Positions 26,292 through 34,931 of a DNA stretch of 56,613 nt are shown one piece after another. The notes beneath the pieces are model-generated. The model made no database searches. It was given only the letters and a program-made list of their open reading frames with translations, and was not told the DNA's origin. Every line of letters starts with the position of its first letter. Position 1 is the first letter of the stretch. Source of the stretch: Bacillota bacterium. GTDB lineage: Bacteria; Bacillota; Clostridia; Peptostreptococcales; Anaerovoracaceae. Location: positions 1 through 56,613 of the forward strand of contig JAEZLP010000014.1 in the NCBI GenBank assembly GCA_023415235.1. Direction: 5' to 3'. The position numbers and the translations under genes are program-made.

Positions 26292-27515
26292 ATGAAAAAA
26301 ATAGAATTGCTGGCTCCTGCGGGAGACTTGGAAAAACTGAAGATTGCAATAGACTACGGCGCCGACGCCGTCTATTTTGCAGGAGAAATGTTCGGGCTTA
26401 GAGCCGGAGCAAAGAATTTCACCTTGGATGAGATCAGAGAAGGCGTTGCCTATGCCCATGACAGTGGCAAAAAAGCTTACATGACCATCAATATTTTCGC
26501 CCACAACGAAGATATCGGAGCTCTGGAACAATATTTGGACCGAGTAAAGGAGATTCCCATAGACGCCTTCATCGTATCGGACCCGGGCATTGTCATGATG
26601 ATACGGGAAACGCTTCCCAATGCGGAAATCCACCTGAGCACCCAGGCCAATATGACCAATTACAAGACTGCGGAATTCTGGCACAAGCAGGGTGTCAAGC
26701 GGATCGTCCTTGCACGAGAGCTTACCTTTGAAGAGATCCGGGAGCTGAGGAGCAGACTGCCGGAAACTCTGGAACTGGAAGCTTTTATTCAGGGAGCCAT
26801 GTGCATCTCTTATTCCGGCCGATGCCTTTTAAGCAATTTCATGATCGAACGGGATGCAAACCGGGGGGAATGCGCTCATCCGTGCCGTTGGAAGTATCAT
26901 CTGGTGGAGGAACAGAGACCGGGTGAGTATTTCCCTATCGAAGAGGACGAAAGAGGCACCTATATTCTGAATTCCAGAGATCTTTGCATGATCGAGCATA
27001 TTCCCGATCTGATCAAGGCCGGCTTGACCTCCGGAAAGATCGAGGGGAGAATGAAAAGCATTTTCTATGTTGCCACGATTGTAGGAGCTTACCGGAAAGC
27101 GATCGACGCTTATTACGCAGATCCCGAGGGCTATGTCTTTCAGCCTGAGTGGCTTTCGGAACTGAAGAAGGTAAGCCACCGCGAATTTACCACCGGGTTT
27201 TATTACAACAAGCCCACCAATAAGGATCAGAACTATCAGACCAGCGCGTACACAAGAGAGTATTCCTTTGTGGGACTGGTAAAAAGCTATGATGAAAAAA
27301 CCGGTTTTGCGGTGGTCGAACAGCGAAACAAGATGAATCTGGGGGATGAAATCGAGGTGTTCGGCCCGTATACAGACTTTTTCAGCCAGAAAATCGAGGT
27401 AATGCTTGATGAGGAAAATCAGCCCATCGATTCGGCTCCACACCCGCAGCAAATCGTAAAGATCCGGATGAATCGTCCAGTAATGGAAAAATATATGTTC
27501 CGAAAACAGAAATAA
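26292..27515 (+). CDS. U32-family tRNA hydroxylation protein (TrhP-like)
   Basis: 407 residues of the peptidase U32 family. Members now called TrhP are needed for 5-hydroxyuridine at tRNA position 34; others act on 23S rRNA. The N-terminus ELLAPAGDLEKLKIA is typical, and four conserved cysteines for an Fe-S cluster are at C171, C178, C194 and C198. B. subtilis has two copies (yrrN, yrrO); only one is present here, with full-length YrrO-like features. Placement right after trmR argues for tRNA U34 modification. Confidence 0.88.
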   Translation: MKKIELLAPAGDLEKLKIAIDYGADAVYFAGEMFGLRAGAKNFTLDEIREGVAYAHDSGKKAYMTINIFAHNEDIGALEQYLDRVKEIPIDAFIVSDPGIVMMIRETLPNAEIHLSTQANMTNYKTAEFWHKQGVKRIVLARELTFEEIRELRSRLPETLELEAFIQGAMCISYSGRCLLSNFMIERDANRGECAHPCRWKYHLVEEQRPGEYFPIEEDERGTYILNSRDLCMIEHIPDLIKAGLTSGKIEGRMKSIFYVATIVGAYRKAIDAYYADPEGYVFQPEWLSELKKVSHREFTTGFYYNKPTNKDQNYQTSAYTREYSFVGLVKSYDEKTGFAVVEQRNKMNLGDEIEVFGPYTDFFSQKIEVMLDEENQPIDSAPHPQQIVKIRMNRPVMEKYMFRKQK

Positions 27516-27567
27516 GTGGTATAATTATTATATAGTGTACCCATCATGATTAAGGAGGAAATTTTGA

Positions 27568-28917
27568 ATGGATCCTGACCCGAGTATGTCATTAACAGTC
27601 CAACTATTGTTTTTATTACTACTCATACTAATCAACGCTTTTTTTGCATCCGCAGAAATGGCTGTCGTTTCGGTGAATAAGAATAGAATTAAAATTCTTG
27701 CCCAGGACGGGAATAAAAAGGCGAAGCTGCTGTTGAAGCTGTATGATGAGCCAAACAAGTTCCTGTCTACAATTCAGGTGGCCATTACACTGGCGGGATT
27801 TCTGGCTAGTGCGGTTGCGGCGACTTCCATGTCGGATGATATCGCTGGTTTTCTGGCCAAGTTCGGAATTCCTTATACAACTCAGATTTCCGTTGCTTTG
27901 GTCACGCTGGCCTTGTCCTATGTATCCCTGGTTTTCGGCGAACTGTATCCGAAACGAATGGCGCTGCAGTATTCCGAAAAAATAGCCATGGCATGTGTCA
28001 AGCCGATCCTGTTTATCTCCAAGATATCAAAACCATTTGTCTGGCTTCTTTCCGCCTCGGTAGCCCTGTTGCTTCGCATTACAGGCGTCAAGGACACGAA
28101 TATTGAGGAGCAATACTCAGAGGAGGAAATTAAATCCCTGCTTGAGGTCGGTCAGGAAACCGGCCTGATCAAGGAAACGGGCAAGGAGATGATTACCAGC
28201 ATTTTTGAATTTGACGACAAGCTGGCCTATGAGGTGATGACACCGAGAACGGATGTATACATGATCAACATCAATGACAATCTTGCCGATTACGTGGACG
28301 AACTCCTTGAGGAGCGATATGCGAGAGTGCCGGTCTATGAAAGAGACAGCGACAATATCATCGGAATCCTCTATATGAAGGACTTTATGATAGAAGCAAG
28401 GAAGCACGGGTTTGAAAACGTGGACATCAAGGGTCTGCTGCGAAAACCGTACTTTGTGCCGGAGAGCAAGAATATCGACGATCTGTTCCGCGAGCTGCAG
28501 CATTCGAAGGTCCATATTGCAATTCTGATTGATGAATACGGAGGATTTTCGGGAATTGTTACCATTGAAGACCTGATCGAAGAGGTCATGGGAAACATAG
28601 ATGATGAATACGACGACCATGAAGCCAAGCTGGAACAGTTGGATGAGAACACGTACTTACTGGACGGTCAATACTATATCGATGATCTGAACGACGAGCT
28701 GCTGTTGAATCTTGAGTCGGAGGAGCACGAAACCATCGGAGGCCTTATTATCGACCTTTTGGGCGAAATTCCTGACGAGGATGATAAGGAGGAGCGGATT
28801 GTTGAGCTGGATAACTGCACCTTCAAGATCGAGTCCGTGAAGGACAGGAGGATTGACAAGGTAAAGCTTCACATTGCGCCAAAATCAACAGAACAGCCTT
28901 CGGAAGAGGAAGAATAG
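27568..28917 (+). CDS. HlyC/CorC-family CNNM membrane protein
   Basis: 449 residues. The N-terminal DUF21/CNNM domain has about four membrane helices (residues 5-190), followed by a CBS-domain pair (about 205-330, with YEVMTPRTDVYMI and GFSGIVTIEDLIEEVMGNI) and a C-terminal CorC_HlyC domain rich in acidic residues. Relatives are linked to Mg2+ or Co2+ efflux; the old name hemolysin is misleading. GGAGG lies 11 bases before the ATG. It has its own terminator. Confidence 0.9.
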   Translation: MDPDPSMSLTVQLLFLLLLILINAFFASAEMAVVSVNKNRIKILAQDGNKKAKLLLKLYDEPNKFLSTIQVAITLAGFLASAVAATSMSDDIAGFLAKFGIPYTTQISVALVTLALSYVSLVFGELYPKRMALQYSEKIAMACVKPILFISKISKPFVWLLSASVALLLRITGVKDTNIEEQYSEEEIKSLLEVGQETGLIKETGKEMITSIFEFDDKLAYEVMTPRTDVYMININDNLADYVDELLEERYARVPVYERDSDNIIGILYMKDFMIEARKHGFENVDIKGLLRKPYFVPESKNIDDLFRELQHSKVHIAILIDEYGGFSGIVTIEDLIEEVMGNIDDEYDDHEAKLEQLDENTYLLDGQYYIDDLNDELLLNLESEEHETIGGLIIDLLGEIPDEDDKEERIVELDNCTFKIESVKDRRIDKVKLHIAPKSTEQPSEEEE

Positions 28918-28959
28918 CATAAACAATGCCCGCCAACGGCGGCATGATTGCAAACGGGA

Positions 28960-28988
28960 CACAGCCGAATAACGGCTGTGTTTTTTAT
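28960..28988. terminator. Intrinsic terminator after the CNNM gene
   Basis: CACAGCCG (28960-28967) pairs with CGGCTGTG (28973-28980), followed by TTTTTT on the plus strand. A second small hairpin, ATGCC...GGCAT, lies just upstream at about 28925-28946. The converging ZIP gene may share it. Confidence 0.8.
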
Positions 28989-28997
28989 GTGTTATTT

Positions 28998-29813
28998 TTA
29001 CAAAAACAAAACGAGGCTGGCTGCCATGACAATCATACCCGATACGAGCCCGTAGATGGATAAATGATGCTCACCGTATTCCCTGGCCGCCGGAAGCAGT
29101 TCATCGATGGAAATAAAGACCATGATACCGGCAACCCCGGCAAAGACGATACCCAGTGTCATTTCACTGAAGAAGCTGAACAACAGAAGATAGCCTACCA
29201 ATGCGCCGATTGGCTCGGATATTCCCGATAAAAACGACAGACGGAAGGCCTTCCGCCTGCTGCCGGTCGCATAAAAAATCGGAACGGCAACCGCAACTCC
29301 CTCAGGGACATTATGGATTGCGATGGCTATTGCGATTGGAACACCAAGGTTGGGGTCCGCAAGCGCCGCAGTAAAAGTGGCGAGTCCCTCGGGAAAATTG
29401 TGAATTCCGATAGCGAGAGCCGTAAATACCCCCATACGAAGGAGCTTGTTCTGATGATGCTCGCTATGGCCATCCATTTCCTCCACGGTATGGGCTTCGT
29501 GGGGATTGTTTGCGTCAGGGATGATTTTATCAATCAGGGCAATGAACAGCATACCGCCAAAAAAGCTTATCACCGTAACAGCGGCCCCCATTTTTTCTCC
29601 AAGAACCATTGCCAGTGAATCGTTCGCCTTTCTATAAATCTCTATCATCGACACATAGATCATGACTCCCGCGGAAAATCCAAGGGCAACTGACAGGAAT
29701 TTTGTATTGGTTCTGTTGGTGAGAAGAGAAAGCAGACTGCCGATTCCTGTGGCTAGGCCCGCAAATACGGTCAGACTAAAGGCAAAAATAAACTGTTGAA
29801 ATGTAATGTCCAT
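28998..29813 (-). CDS. ZIP-family metal transporter (ZupT-like)
   Basis: 271 residues with about eight membrane helices and the two intramembrane metal motifs HNFPEG and HNVPEG. A His-rich cytoplasmic loop (HEAHTVEEMDGHSEHH) lies between helices 3 and 4, as in zinc or divalent-metal importers. ATG 29813 is preferred because AAGGAGA lies upstream and the family begins with a hydrophobic segment; the frame is open to 29870. It is monocistronic, on the opposite strand from its neighbours and divergent from spoIIIAA. No metalloregulator box was recognised. Confidence 0.88.
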   Translation of the reverse strand: MDITFQQFIFAFSLTVFAGLATGIGSLLSLLTNRTNTKFLSVALGFSAGVMIYVSMIEIYRKANDSLAMVLGEKMGAAVTVISFFGGMLFIALIDKIIPDANNPHEAHTVEEMDGHSEHHQNKLLRMGVFTALAIGIHNFPEGLATFTAALADPNLGVPIAIAIAIHNVPEGVAVAVPIFYATGSRRKAFRLSFLSGISEPIGALVGYLLLFSFFSEMTLGIVFAGVAGIMVFISIDELLPAAREYGEHHLSIYGLVSGMIVMAASLVLFL

Positions 29814-29991
29814 GAAAGTCTCGTCTCCTTGTAATTTTAAAATTTTTATACCCTTTCTTTCTTGAATCATATCATAAAAATTCTAAAATTTAAATCCGGT
29901 GAATAAAATGGTGGTACAAGCGCGGCACACCATTGGAGATGCGCTGTCCTTGACAACAATATGATAAATCAAAAGAAAGAAGGTTATACGT

Positions 29992-30900
29992 ATGAACAGT
30001 CTGGACAAGATCCTTGTGAAATTGCCCATTGAAATCGGGGAGCAGATTAAAAGCCTCCCGAATCATATCAAGCGGAATCTGGAGGAAATCAGAATCCGGA
30101 ACGGTAATCATATCATATTTTACGCGTCGGGCAAAGAATACGAACTCGAACTGAAAAATGGATCCGGAATAGATAATTACATAATTAACAATATATTTAA
30201 TTCATTTCTGAACTATTCTGCCTATGCCTATCAGGAGGAGCTTACAAACGGCTATATTACAATAGAAGGAGGACATCGGGTCGGCATCTGCGGACGGACC
30301 GTCATGGAGAACGGCAGGGTGAAAACCATCAAGGATATTTCTTCGATCAATATCAGAAGAAGCAAGGAAATCATCGGTGTCTCAGACCCGTGTGTGGGAT
30401 ATCTGATGAAGGGCAGGCATCTGATTTATAACACTCTTATCATATCCCCGCCCAAATGCGGAAAAACCACTCTTCTTCGGGATCTGATCCGGAATTTCAG
30501 CAGCATGGGGTTTCAGGTGGGGTTGTGCGATGAACGCTCGGAAATATCGGGAATGTACAACGGCAAATCCTCCTACGACCTGGGACCCAGAACCGATATT
30601 CTAGATGGCTGCCCAAAGGAAAAGGGCATGATCATGCTGATCCGCTCCATGTCTCCGGACCTGATAGCCACTGATGAAATCGGGAAAAAAGAGGACTGTC
30701 ATGCGATTGAAGCAGCCGTCTGCGCGGGCATCAGTCTCTTGACGACAATTCATGGAAGCAGCTATGAGGATGTCATCCAATCAGGAATTGGCGAGCTGGT
30801 GCAGAAGGGAGTGTTTGAACGGCTGATCTTTCTGACCAATATCCCTGCCATCGGTTCCATTTCAGCGATACGAGACTGGAGGAATCAAAATGTTGTTTAA
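29992..30900 (+). CDS. spoIIIAA: Stage III sporulation protein AA (ATPase)
   Basis: A cytoplasmic ATPase of the SpoIIIA-SpoIIQ channel built by the mother cell around the forespore. 302 residues with the Walker A segment SPPKCGKTTLL (152-162) and the secretion-ATPase-like core that follows. It resembles type II/IV secretion ATPases. The spoIIIA operon is under sigma-E in B. subtilis, but I could not recognise a convincing sigma-E promoter in the 180-base gap upstream. The 3' end overlaps spoIIIAB by 11 bases. Confidence 0.95.
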   Translation: MNSLDKILVKLPIEIGEQIKSLPNHIKRNLEEIRIRNGNHIIFYASGKEYELELKNGSGIDNYIINNIFNSFLNYSAYAYQEELTNGYITIEGGHRVGICGRTVMENGRVKTIKDISSINIRRSKEIIGVSDPCVGYLMKGRHLIYNTLIISPPKCGKTTLLRDLIRNFSSMGFQVGLCDERSEISGMYNGKSSYDLGPRTDILDGCPKEKGMIMLIRSMSPDLIATDEIGKKEDCHAIEAAVCAGISLLTTIHGSSYEDVIQSGIGELVQKGVFERLIFLTNIPAIGSISAIRDWRNQNVV

Positions 30901-31411
30901 GGGAATCCTCTGTATTCTGATTATCCTGGCAGGCGTCGCGATCGGGCATCTGAAGGCGAAAACCTACGACAACAGGGTATACCACCTGCAGGAATTGATC
31001 ACAACCATCAAGGTATTGGAGTCGGAAATGAAATATCGGCTTGACCCTATGCCGGAACTGCTGATGAGAGTAGGCAATATGAAAGCCGGTATGAGCGCCG
31101 ACATGCTTTTGACAGCAGGCTTGCTCCTGAAAAATCAGGCTTCCAGGGATTTGTCGGAGTGCTGGGAGGAAGCGGTTCATACCGCTTACCGGGAAAGCGC
31201 CTTAAATCAGGAGGATAAAAGGATCATAGCGGACCTGGGTCTCGAACTGGGAAAAACAGATATGGAAAGCCAGTCCGGAATGTTTCTCAGGACGCTTTCT
31301 CTTCTGGAAGCCCAGACCGCGGAGGCAATCGAAGATAAAAAGTCGAAGGGGAAGATGTATAAAAGCCTCGGGTCAGCCATCGGGGTGCTTATCGTCATAC
31401 TCCTCATTTAA
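30890..31411 (+). CDS. spoIIIAB: Stage III sporulation protein AB
   Basis: 173 residues. An N-terminal membrane helix, a helical domain related to the GspF-type secretion platform with YRLDPMPELLMRV, and a C-terminal helix (GVLIVILLI). The ATG lies in the end of spoIIIAA with GGAGGAATC in front, implying coupled translation. It is part of the SpoIIIA channel platform. A gap of about 160 bases with a strong hairpin separates it from spoIIIAC, which is longer than usual in this operon. Confidence 0.93.
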   Translation: MLFKGILCILIILAGVAIGHLKAKTYDNRVYHLQELITTIKVLESEMKYRLDPMPELLMRVGNMKAGMSADMLLTAGLLLKNQASRDLSECWEEAVHTAYRESALNQEDKRIIADLGLELGKTDMESQSGMFLRTLSLLEAQTAEAIEDKKSKGKMYKSLGSAIGVLIVILLI

Positions 31412-31454
31412 AACAACGGGAGGGTCGGACTACAGAGGCAGACGGCGCGGCGGA

Positions 31455-31511
31455 TTTCCGGGACAGCTTCGGCTCGTCCCACTTTTTGGTCATAAAATCC
31501 TGTCCCGGGAA
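31455..31511 (+). other. Long-stem hairpin inside the spoIIIA operon
   Basis: TTTCCGGGACAG (31455-31466) pairs with CTGTCCCGGGAA (31500-31511): a 12-bp stem with one G-U pair and a 33-base loop, in the non-coding spacer between spoIIIAB and spoIIIAC. No T run follows, so it is not a terminator. It may act in mRNA processing or stability, or be a small palindromic repeat. Confidence 0.5.
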
Positions 31512-31572
31512 TATGATGTAAGGAACAGGAAAGATTAAACAACCTTCAGGCAACTTGAGAGGAGAATTCAGA

Positions 31573-31773
31573 ATGGATATCAATGTGGACATCATCTTTA
31601 AAATTGCGGCGATCGGTATTATTGTAGCCGTATTGAATATGGTGCTGACTAGAGCCGGCAGAGAGGATCAGGCCATGATGACAACCCTGGCGGGAATCAT
31701 CGTCGTACTGCTTCTCATCGTTCAGATGATCAATCAATTTTTCGATGCGGTGAAAACCTTGTTTCAATTGTGA
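31573..31773 (+). CDS. spoIIIAC: Stage III sporulation protein AC
   Basis: 66 residues with two membrane helices, the normal size for this small integral protein of the SpoIIIA complex. ATG 31573 has GAGAGGAG about ten bases upstream. The frame is open to 31555, but that start would bury the RBS. Confidence 0.9.
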   Translation: MDINVDIIFKIAAIGIIVAVLNMVLTRAGREDQAMMTTLAGIIVVLLLIVQMINQFFDAVKTLFQL

Positions 31774-31790
31774 CGAAATGAGGTGTTTTT

Positions 31791-32186
31791 ATGGACATGG
31801 ATATTTTCAGGATTGCGGCGATGGGAATCTGCGGTGTGATGATCGCTGCGGTAGTAAAAGGATACAAGCCTGAATTTGCAACCTATGTTGTAATTGCCAC
31901 CGTACTGGTCATCTTTACCATGGTGATCTTCAAGCTGACCTCCGTCTTTGAATTTTTAGGTGAAATTTATAATCAGATCAGTTACGGGAAGAGCTTTTTC
32001 CCGATTATATTAAAGGTTCTGGCTGTGGCCTATATCGCTGATTTTACGGCCCAAATCTGCAAGGATTCCGGCGAAACGGCCATCGCGAGCAAGGTTGAAC
32101 TGGCCGGGAAGGTGATGATTTTTTATCTGGCCATACCGGTGATGGTGTCTGTCATGGAGCTGATCAACAAAATGCTTCCGGGATAA
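31791..32186 (+). CDS. spoIIIAD: Stage III sporulation protein AD
   Basis: 131 residues with four membrane helices. It is related to SpoIIIAC by sequence and forms part of the membrane platform of the SpoIIIA channel. Conserved features include the FFPIILKVLAVAYIADFTAQIC stretch and the charged KDSGETAIASKVELAGK loop. A GAGGTG site lies upstream. Confidence 0.93.
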   Translation: MDMDIFRIAAMGICGVMIAAVVKGYKPEFATYVVIATVLVIFTMVIFKLTSVFEFLGEIYNQISYGKSFFPIILKVLAVAYIADFTAQICKDSGETAIASKVELAGKVMIFYLAIPVMVSVMELINKMLPG

Positions 32187-32238
32187 GGATGAAACTGCAA
32201 TTCGCATAAGGAAAAACAGTCCGGGGAGGTGTTGAGTT

Positions 32239-33330
32239 TTGAGTGTGGAAAGCATCGTTGATGAGCAGCTTGCTTCGATGGACATGGAGGAAATTGAGGA
32301 GTTATTTGATATTGCCGCAGAAAACGGCAATGTCTTCGGAGATATCGGCCCGGGTGAAATTATCAGGAGCATACTTCAGGGCAAGCCCATTTTTAGTTTT
32401 CAAGACATAATCAATGCGATCACCGATCATTTTTTGCACGAAATCCACGGGAGCATCCTGTTGGGTGTTCAGCTGGTTCTGATCTGCATCATCATCGGGC
32501 TGTTGAAAAATCTTGCCGATTCCTTCTCCGAGGATACGGTATCCAGCCTCGGCGCTGTCGTATGCAGCTGCTGCGTGATGGCTCTTTGTCTGAAATGCTT
32601 TATGGACATTTATCAGGTGTGCGCCAATGCGGTAGAAACCATGACGGTTACTATGCAAGCCCTGCTGCCTGTGCTGGTGCCTCTGCTGATCACCATGGGA
32701 GGCTTTGCGTCGGGGGGCATACTGAATCCGTTTATCGTGACGGCGATTACGGTGTTTAATTCCATCCTTCAGAGGTTCATCATGCCGGCAGTCTACCTGT
32801 CCTGCATCTTCATCCTTGTGAACAGCCTTTCGGAGAAGGATTACGTGAAAAAGCTTGCTTTGCTGATCCGGAACGCCGCAGTTTCCGTCATCGGACTGGC
32901 GGTTACGCTGTTTTCCGGGCTGACAATCGTACAAGGTCTGGTAACCAGGACCGCTGACGGAATGCTGGCAAAGACCGCAAAGTATTCGGTGGATAATTTT
33001 GTCCCCATCGTTGGAAGCTTCGCGGCGGATTCGCTGGATCTGATCTTAAGCTGTACCGCTATCATTAAAAACGGAATCGGTATTTTCGGCCTCATCATCA
33101 TACTGACGCTGCTGATCGTTCCGATGATAAAAATTCTCGCAGTCGCCCTTATTTTCAAGGTTTCGGCGGTTGTCATCGAACCCATCGGCAATAAAACCAT
33201 TTCAGACTGTCTGAACGAGGTGGGCAATACGGTGATTACGCTGGCGATCATTCTCTTTCTGGTGGCCATGATGTTCATTATTTTCCTTTCCGTAATCATC
33301 GGCATCGGCGGAGGCAGCCTGTTTCGATAG
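32239..33330 (+). CDS. spoIIIAE: Stage III sporulation protein AE
   Basis: 363 residues. A soluble N-terminal part to about residue 75 is followed by about eight membrane helices; this is the large membrane component of the SpoIIIA complex. The conserved segment GLVTRTADGMLAKTAKYSVDNFVPIVGS lies near residues 235-262. The start is TTG 32239, fixed by GGAGGT eight bases upstream; no ATG is available nearby. Confidence 0.94.
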   Translation: MSVESIVDEQLASMDMEEIEELFDIAAENGNVFGDIGPGEIIRSILQGKPIFSFQDIINAITDHFLHEIHGSILLGVQLVLICIIIGLLKNLADSFSEDTVSSLGAVVCSCCVMALCLKCFMDIYQVCANAVETMTVTMQALLPVLVPLLITMGGFASGGILNPFIVTAITVFNSILQRFIMPAVYLSCIFILVNSLSEKDYVKKLALLIRNAAVSVIGLAVTLFSGLTIVQGLVTRTADGMLAKTAKYSVDNFVPIVGSFAADSLDLILSCTAIIKNGIGIFGLIIILTLLIVPMIKILAVALIFKVSAVVIEPIGNKTISDCLNEVGNTVITLAIILFLVAMMFIIFLSVIIGIGGGSLFR

Positions 33331-33353
33331 AAGGTCAACGGAGGTGATGCGTT

Positions 33354-33521
33354 TTGGAAATTGCAAAAGAGTGGGTCAAGAATATTTTTATTATTATCGT
33401 GGCGATAACATTTGTGGAAATCCTGCTGCCCACGGGCAGCATGAGCAAGTACCTGAAATTTATTTTTTCTCTGATCATCATGGCCATAATATTGTCCCCG
33501 TTGGCAATTTTAATGGAATAA
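33354..33521 (+). CDS. spoIIIAF: Stage III sporulation protein AF, very short form
   Basis: A 55-residue reading frame starting TTG 33354 with GGAGGTG eight bases upstream. It encodes the two-helix N-terminus of SpoIIIAF: EIAKEWVKNIFIIIVAITF, then LLPTGSMSKYLKFIFSLI, ending in SPLAILME. Its place between spoIIIAE and spoIIIAG supports the assignment. B. subtilis SpoIIIAF is about 200 residues, with a soluble C-terminal domain that is missing here. Only 87 bases separate the stop from spoIIIAG, so the domain has been lost, not merely shifted out of frame. Confidence 0.75.
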   Translation: MEIAKEWVKNIFIIIVAITFVEILLPTGSMSKYLKFIFSLIIMAIILSPLAILME

Positions 33522-33608
33522 GGACATATCCAGATTTATATATTAATAACGAGGTATTGAAAGTTTCCACCGAAAAATTTTGATATATACGGATAAGGAG
33601 GATAAAGA

Positions 33609-34070
33609 ATGTGGGATAAACTGAAAAACGATAAATACGTAAAGGACTTGCTTATCAAGTTGGTTACGATATTATTTGTGGCAGCAATCGCACTTCTGTT
33701 GTTCGATGTTCTTACCCAGAGCAAAGACGGGCGAAGGCAGATCGTAGATATGGACGGCGGATCGGAGTATACGGAAGAGACTTCACTGGCAACGGAGGAG
33801 GAAATCAGACTGGAGGGAATTCTCAGCCAGATGAAAGGAGTCGGGGATACCAGTGTCATGATTACCTATCAATACATAGAAAAACCGGATACGGTATTCA
33901 GCAGTGAAAACAATAAAAACGACCGGAAGGTGGAGGGAGTGATCATAGCGGCTGAGGGGGCGGGAGATATTATTATCAGGAGTAATATCATTGATGCTGT
34001 AGCGACGGTATTTGACATCCCTGCATCGAATGTGGTTGTCTTTGAGAAAAGCGGCGGCGATATGGAATAA
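33609..34070 (+). CDS. spoIIIAG: Stage III sporulation protein AG
   Basis: 153 residues: a membrane helix near residues 17-36, then an extracytoplasmic ring-building domain. SpoIIIAG forms large oligomeric rings in the intermembrane space of the forespore. The core is visible as LEGILSQMKGVGDTSVMITY and VEGVIIAAEGAGDI. AAGGAGG lies eight bases before the ATG. It is shorter than the B. subtilis protein (about 230 residues), mostly in the linker. Confidence 0.92.
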   Translation: MWDKLKNDKYVKDLLIKLVTILFVAAIALLLFDVLTQSKDGRRQIVDMDGGSEYTEETSLATEEEIRLEGILSQMKGVGDTSVMITYQYIEKPDTVFSSENNKNDRKVEGVIIAAEGAGDIIIRSNIIDAVATVFDIPASNVVVFEKSGGDME

Positions 34071-34109
34071 AAAGAATTGCGAAAGCAGGATTTAGGGGGG
34101 ATATCGTAA

Positions 34110-34871
34110 ATGAAATTCATGAAACACAAAAAAATAGCCTTGGTGGTCATGCTTGTACTTATTGTGGGTATTGGAGTTCTGAACCACGAGCTGAATAACG
34201 ATCGGGATCTTTCCGCATCTGCGGGATATACGGAGTATGAAATGGATCAGATGAATCTTCACGACGGAGACGTTTTGGTTGATAGCCTGAATGTCACACA
34301 AGTACCGGGCACGAGCAGCGGTTCCAGTGTGGACGCCCAGCAGACGGATCCTAATGCTCAGCAGACGGATCCTGACGCGCCTGCTGCGGATACCGCTTCC
34401 GGTGAGCTTGCAGTTGTGGATACCATCGCCGGAGCCGGCGGAAATACAGCCTCCGCCACCGGGGAAGCTTTGGACAGCAGCATGATCGTTACCTCAGACG
34501 ATATTGCTGAAATGGCAAATGCGGATGCATATTTTGAGGAAGCGCGGGCCACCATCAATATGGACAGAAACCAAGTCATTTCCATGCTGACCGACGTGAT
34601 TGAGGAAACAAAAGACGGCAGCGCGGAAAAGAATAATGCCACACAGCAGAAGCTGAAGATCATCGATTATATGAACAAGGAAAAGGTCATGGAGAACCTG
34701 ATCAAGAATAAAGGCTTTACCGACGCACTGGTTCTCATGACGGATAATTCCGTTAACATCACCGTGAACAAACAGGAAATCACACAATCCGACGTAGCAA
34801 AGATCTGCGATATCGTCATGAGGGAGACCGGCAGGGACGCCAGCCAGATCGTAATCCAGAGCAAGTATTAG
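34110..34871 (+). CDS. spoIIIAH: Stage III sporulation protein AH
   Basis: 253 residues. An N-terminal membrane anchor (residues 9-26), then a long low-complexity Ala/Thr/Asp-rich linker including a duplicated QQTDP unit around residue 75, and a C-terminal ring-building domain from about residue 145 (YFEEARATINMDRNQVISMLTDV, ASQIVIQSKY). In B. subtilis it binds SpoIIQ from the forespore. GGGGGG precedes the ATG. It is the last gene of the spoIIIA operon. Confidence 0.94.
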   Translation: MKFMKHKKIALVVMLVLIVGIGVLNHELNNDRDLSASAGYTEYEMDQMNLHDGDVLVDSLNVTQVPGTSSGSSVDAQQTDPNAQQTDPDAPAADTASGELAVVDTIAGAGGNTASATGEALDSSMIVTSDDIAEMANADAYFEEARATINMDRNQVISMLTDVIEETKDGSAEKNNATQQKLKIIDYMNKEKVMENLIKNKGFTDALVLMTDNSVNITVNKQEITQSDVAKICDIVMRETGRDASQIVIQSKY

Positions 34872-34884
34872 AATTGAAATTCAT

Positions 34885-34913
34885 TTGTATCTATGATTCA
34901 CTTCTGCTATAAT
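34885..34913 (+). promoter_or_regulatory. Extended -10 sigma-A promoter of the asp23 operon
   Basis: TTGTAT (34885-34890), a 17-base spacer and TATAAT (34908-34913) preceded by TGC. It lies 18 bases ahead of the asp23 start and probably drives asp23-nusB-TsaD paralogue-xseAB-ispA-dxs-tlyA in vegetative cells, separating them from the sporulation operon. Confidence 0.75.
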
Positions 34914-34931
34914 ATTTGAGAGGTGAAGAGA

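Noticed and set aside
33344..33583. Alternative 79-codon frame over spoIIIAF
   Set aside because: The SpoIIIAF-like two-helix protein lies in the other frame (TTG 33354) with a better-spaced RBS; this frame gives a non-hydrophobic, unfamiliar sequence.
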